64,000 nt of DNA from Prorocentrum cordatum (taxonomy: Eukaryota > Sar > Dinophyceae > Prorocentrales > Prorocentraceae), in NCBI GenBank assembly GCA_963575745.1, contig CAUYUJ010021675.1, positions 56,001-120,000 on the forward strand, written 5' to 3'. Shown here piece after piece: positions 62,355 through 64,000 of the stretch. The notes below the pieces were generated by a model, which searched no databases, was not told the origin of the DNA, and saw only the letters and a list, made by a program, of their open reading frames with translations. The position numbers and the translations under genes were made by a program. The first letter of the stretch is position 1; each line of letters begins with the position of its first letter.

Positions 62355-62869
62355 CTCATCGGGCGGCGAATGACGAAGAGGGCAAAGTGCGGCAATGATG
62401 AGGATGAGAACGAGGTGAGGGGACGAGAACGACGACGACGAAGATGAGAACGATAGAGGACGACTACGAGGATGAGAAAGACAACGACGACGATCACGAT
62501 GAGGACGACGATTGAGGACGATAAAAGAAGACGACGACGACGAGAATGAAAGATGAGGGCGCCATCACCAGCAGCGGCAGCAGCAGCAGCAGGAGGCACC
62601 AGAGCAGGAAGAGGATGAGGCGGCGGATCCACGTAGATCAAGCGCCAGGCGTGGACGGCTCGAGCGACGACGACGACGAGATCAAGAACGATGAGGACAA
62701 CGACGAGGATGAGAAAGGAAGACGACTACGAAGAGGATGAGAACGATGAAACCGACGACGAGGATGAGACATGAAGATGCTGGCGACGACGAGGATGAGA
62801 AAGAGGAGGGCCGCTCCTAATTAAACCCTCCACCTCCTCCTTCCCCTCCTTCTCCTCCTCCGCCTCCTC

Positions 62870-63125
62870 CTCCTTATTCCCCCCCTCCTCCTCCTCCTCC
62901 TCCTCCTCCTCCTCCTCCTCCGCGGCTCCAGGGCGTCGCCGCGCCTAGCAGCCGAGGCGCCTCGATCATGGGCATCAAGAGCACCTGGGGCGGGAGAGGC
63001 GGGGGGAGGAGGACGAGGCAGCGGGGAGGAGGAGGGGGGAGGGAGGAGGAGGGAGGAGGAGGTAGGAGGAGGGAGGGGAGGGAGGAGGAGGGAGGAGGAG
63101 GGAGGAGGGCGGAGGGCGATGGAGG
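62870..63125. repeat. (CTC)n then (GGA)n tracts
   Basis: CTC at about 62882-62922 and GGA-rich sequence at about 62995-63125. Opposite purine strands lie about 70 bp apart. Confidence 0.9.
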
Positions 63126-63479
63126 AGGGAGGGGGCTCGAGGATCTTCTTCCCCTGCGCACTCCCCCTCGATCCTCTCCTTATCGTCATTTTGACCCTCT
63201 CATCTCCTCCCTGCCCGGACCCCTCCCCTGGCAGCGCCTGCGACGCGACCTCGGCGTCGACCCTGGCCGCGCGGCCGTGCCGCGCCATGGCGGCGGCCAT
63301 GGCGAGGGAGGGAGCGAGGGATCGAGCGAAAACGGGGAGTGAGATCGAGGAGGCGAGATCTCGAGGTGGAGGGAGATATCTCGAGGTGGAGGGAGATCTC
63401 GGGGTGGAGGGAGCGAACGCGGGGAGGGAGGGGGGCCCAGGAGGCGCCCTGGGCCAAACAATTTGCGCGCGAGGCACGC

Positions 63480-63609
63480 AGCAAGCGCTATATATAGATG
63501 TATGTATATATGTATATATGAATTTATTATATATATATGTGTATACAGTATATATATATATATAACATATATATTGTATATTGTATATTGTATATTGTAT
63601 AGTGTATAT

Positions 63610-63650
<41 letters not shown>

Positions 63651-63960
63651 GTACTTATACATGCATTTATATGCAGAGCGCAGAGCAGGCAGCAGTCAAC
63701 GTCGGTAGCACGGCGGCCATCGGCGACGACAGCGGGCAGCGCAGAACGCGGGAACCAATGAGTCGGTGGCGCCAGGCGGCGGCAATCGACGTTGGCAACG
63801 CGGGGATATTCGACGACATACAATTATATTACCAATGTTGACCTATATTTCCTATATATACACATATATCTATAAATATATACATTTTATATATATATAT
63901 ATATATGCAAGCACTGTAATGTGTATCTGTATACATATATATATATATATACATACATGA
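63480..63960. repeat. (TA)n, TATATTG and TATG tracts
   Basis: TA runs at 63533, 63555, 63614-63645, 63890 and 63935, plus four TATATTG-type units near 63570-63610. No gene supported in 63.1-64.0 kb. Confidence 0.85.
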
Positions 63961-64000
63961 GGCGTTACCCCTACGATCCGATGTTACACAATATCGTCGG

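Overview
The window looks like nuclear DNA of a dinoflagellate. The clearest evidence is a complete 22-nt dinoflagellate spliced-leader (DinoSL) copy at 26672-26693. Supporting evidence is a decayed Ty1/copia polyprotein of the kind common in dinoflagellate genomes, very short exons whose predicted introns open with GT or GC, a preference for AG|G acceptors, and an extreme load of microsatellites and small terminal-inverted-repeat (TIR) elements. The many long open frames of pure Leu/Ser/Pro/Glu/Arg/Gly or Cys/Val/His/Thr are artefacts of triplet and dinucleotide repeats and are not genes.

Layout. 0-6 kb: small TIR elements, a diverged direct duplication and a frameshifted reverse-transcriptase relic (minus strand). 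6.8-8.7 kb: possible exons of a minus-strand membrane protein. 8.7-16 kb: dispersed short elements, including a 150-bp perfectly centred palindrome, and long GGA/CCT tracts. 16.4-17.6 kb: the best intact gene, a 408-codon tyrosine recombinase (plus). 19-26 kb: almost 1 kb of CCT repeats, a palindromic element interrupted by another TIR element, and a 101-bp tandem array. 26.67-27.5 kb: DinoSL followed by a 233-codon Ala-rich ORF, best read as a reinserted trans-spliced mRNA. 28.5-38.5 kb: one large decayed copia element (minus) with gag-like regions, a RING finger, protease, zinc fingers, integrase, reverse transcriptase and RNase H. 38.5-43.5 kb: minisatellites. 43.65-45.9 kb: a decayed DDE-type transposase-like gene (minus).

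47-62.4 kb is the part that simple ORF calling misses. On the minus strand there are many short open blocks (51-190 nt) with ordinary-looking protein sequence, bounded by splice-like sites and separated by (CAT)n, (TA)n, (GT)n, poly(T), minisatellites and TIR elements. Four consecutive blocks (61974-60244) join in phase, and two further pairs do so as well. I read them as one gene ending at 57356 (gene A) and a second from about 57.1 kb to 47.0 kb (gene B). One gene B intron (201 nt) consists almost entirely of a 177-bp TIR element whose end lies beside the donor, the architecture expected of an introner. No function could be assigned to gene A or gene B.

No rRNA, tRNA, CRISPR, bacterial operon or plasmid function was seen. 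Splice sites, reading frames and family names below come from reading the sequence only; no database or transcript was consulted.
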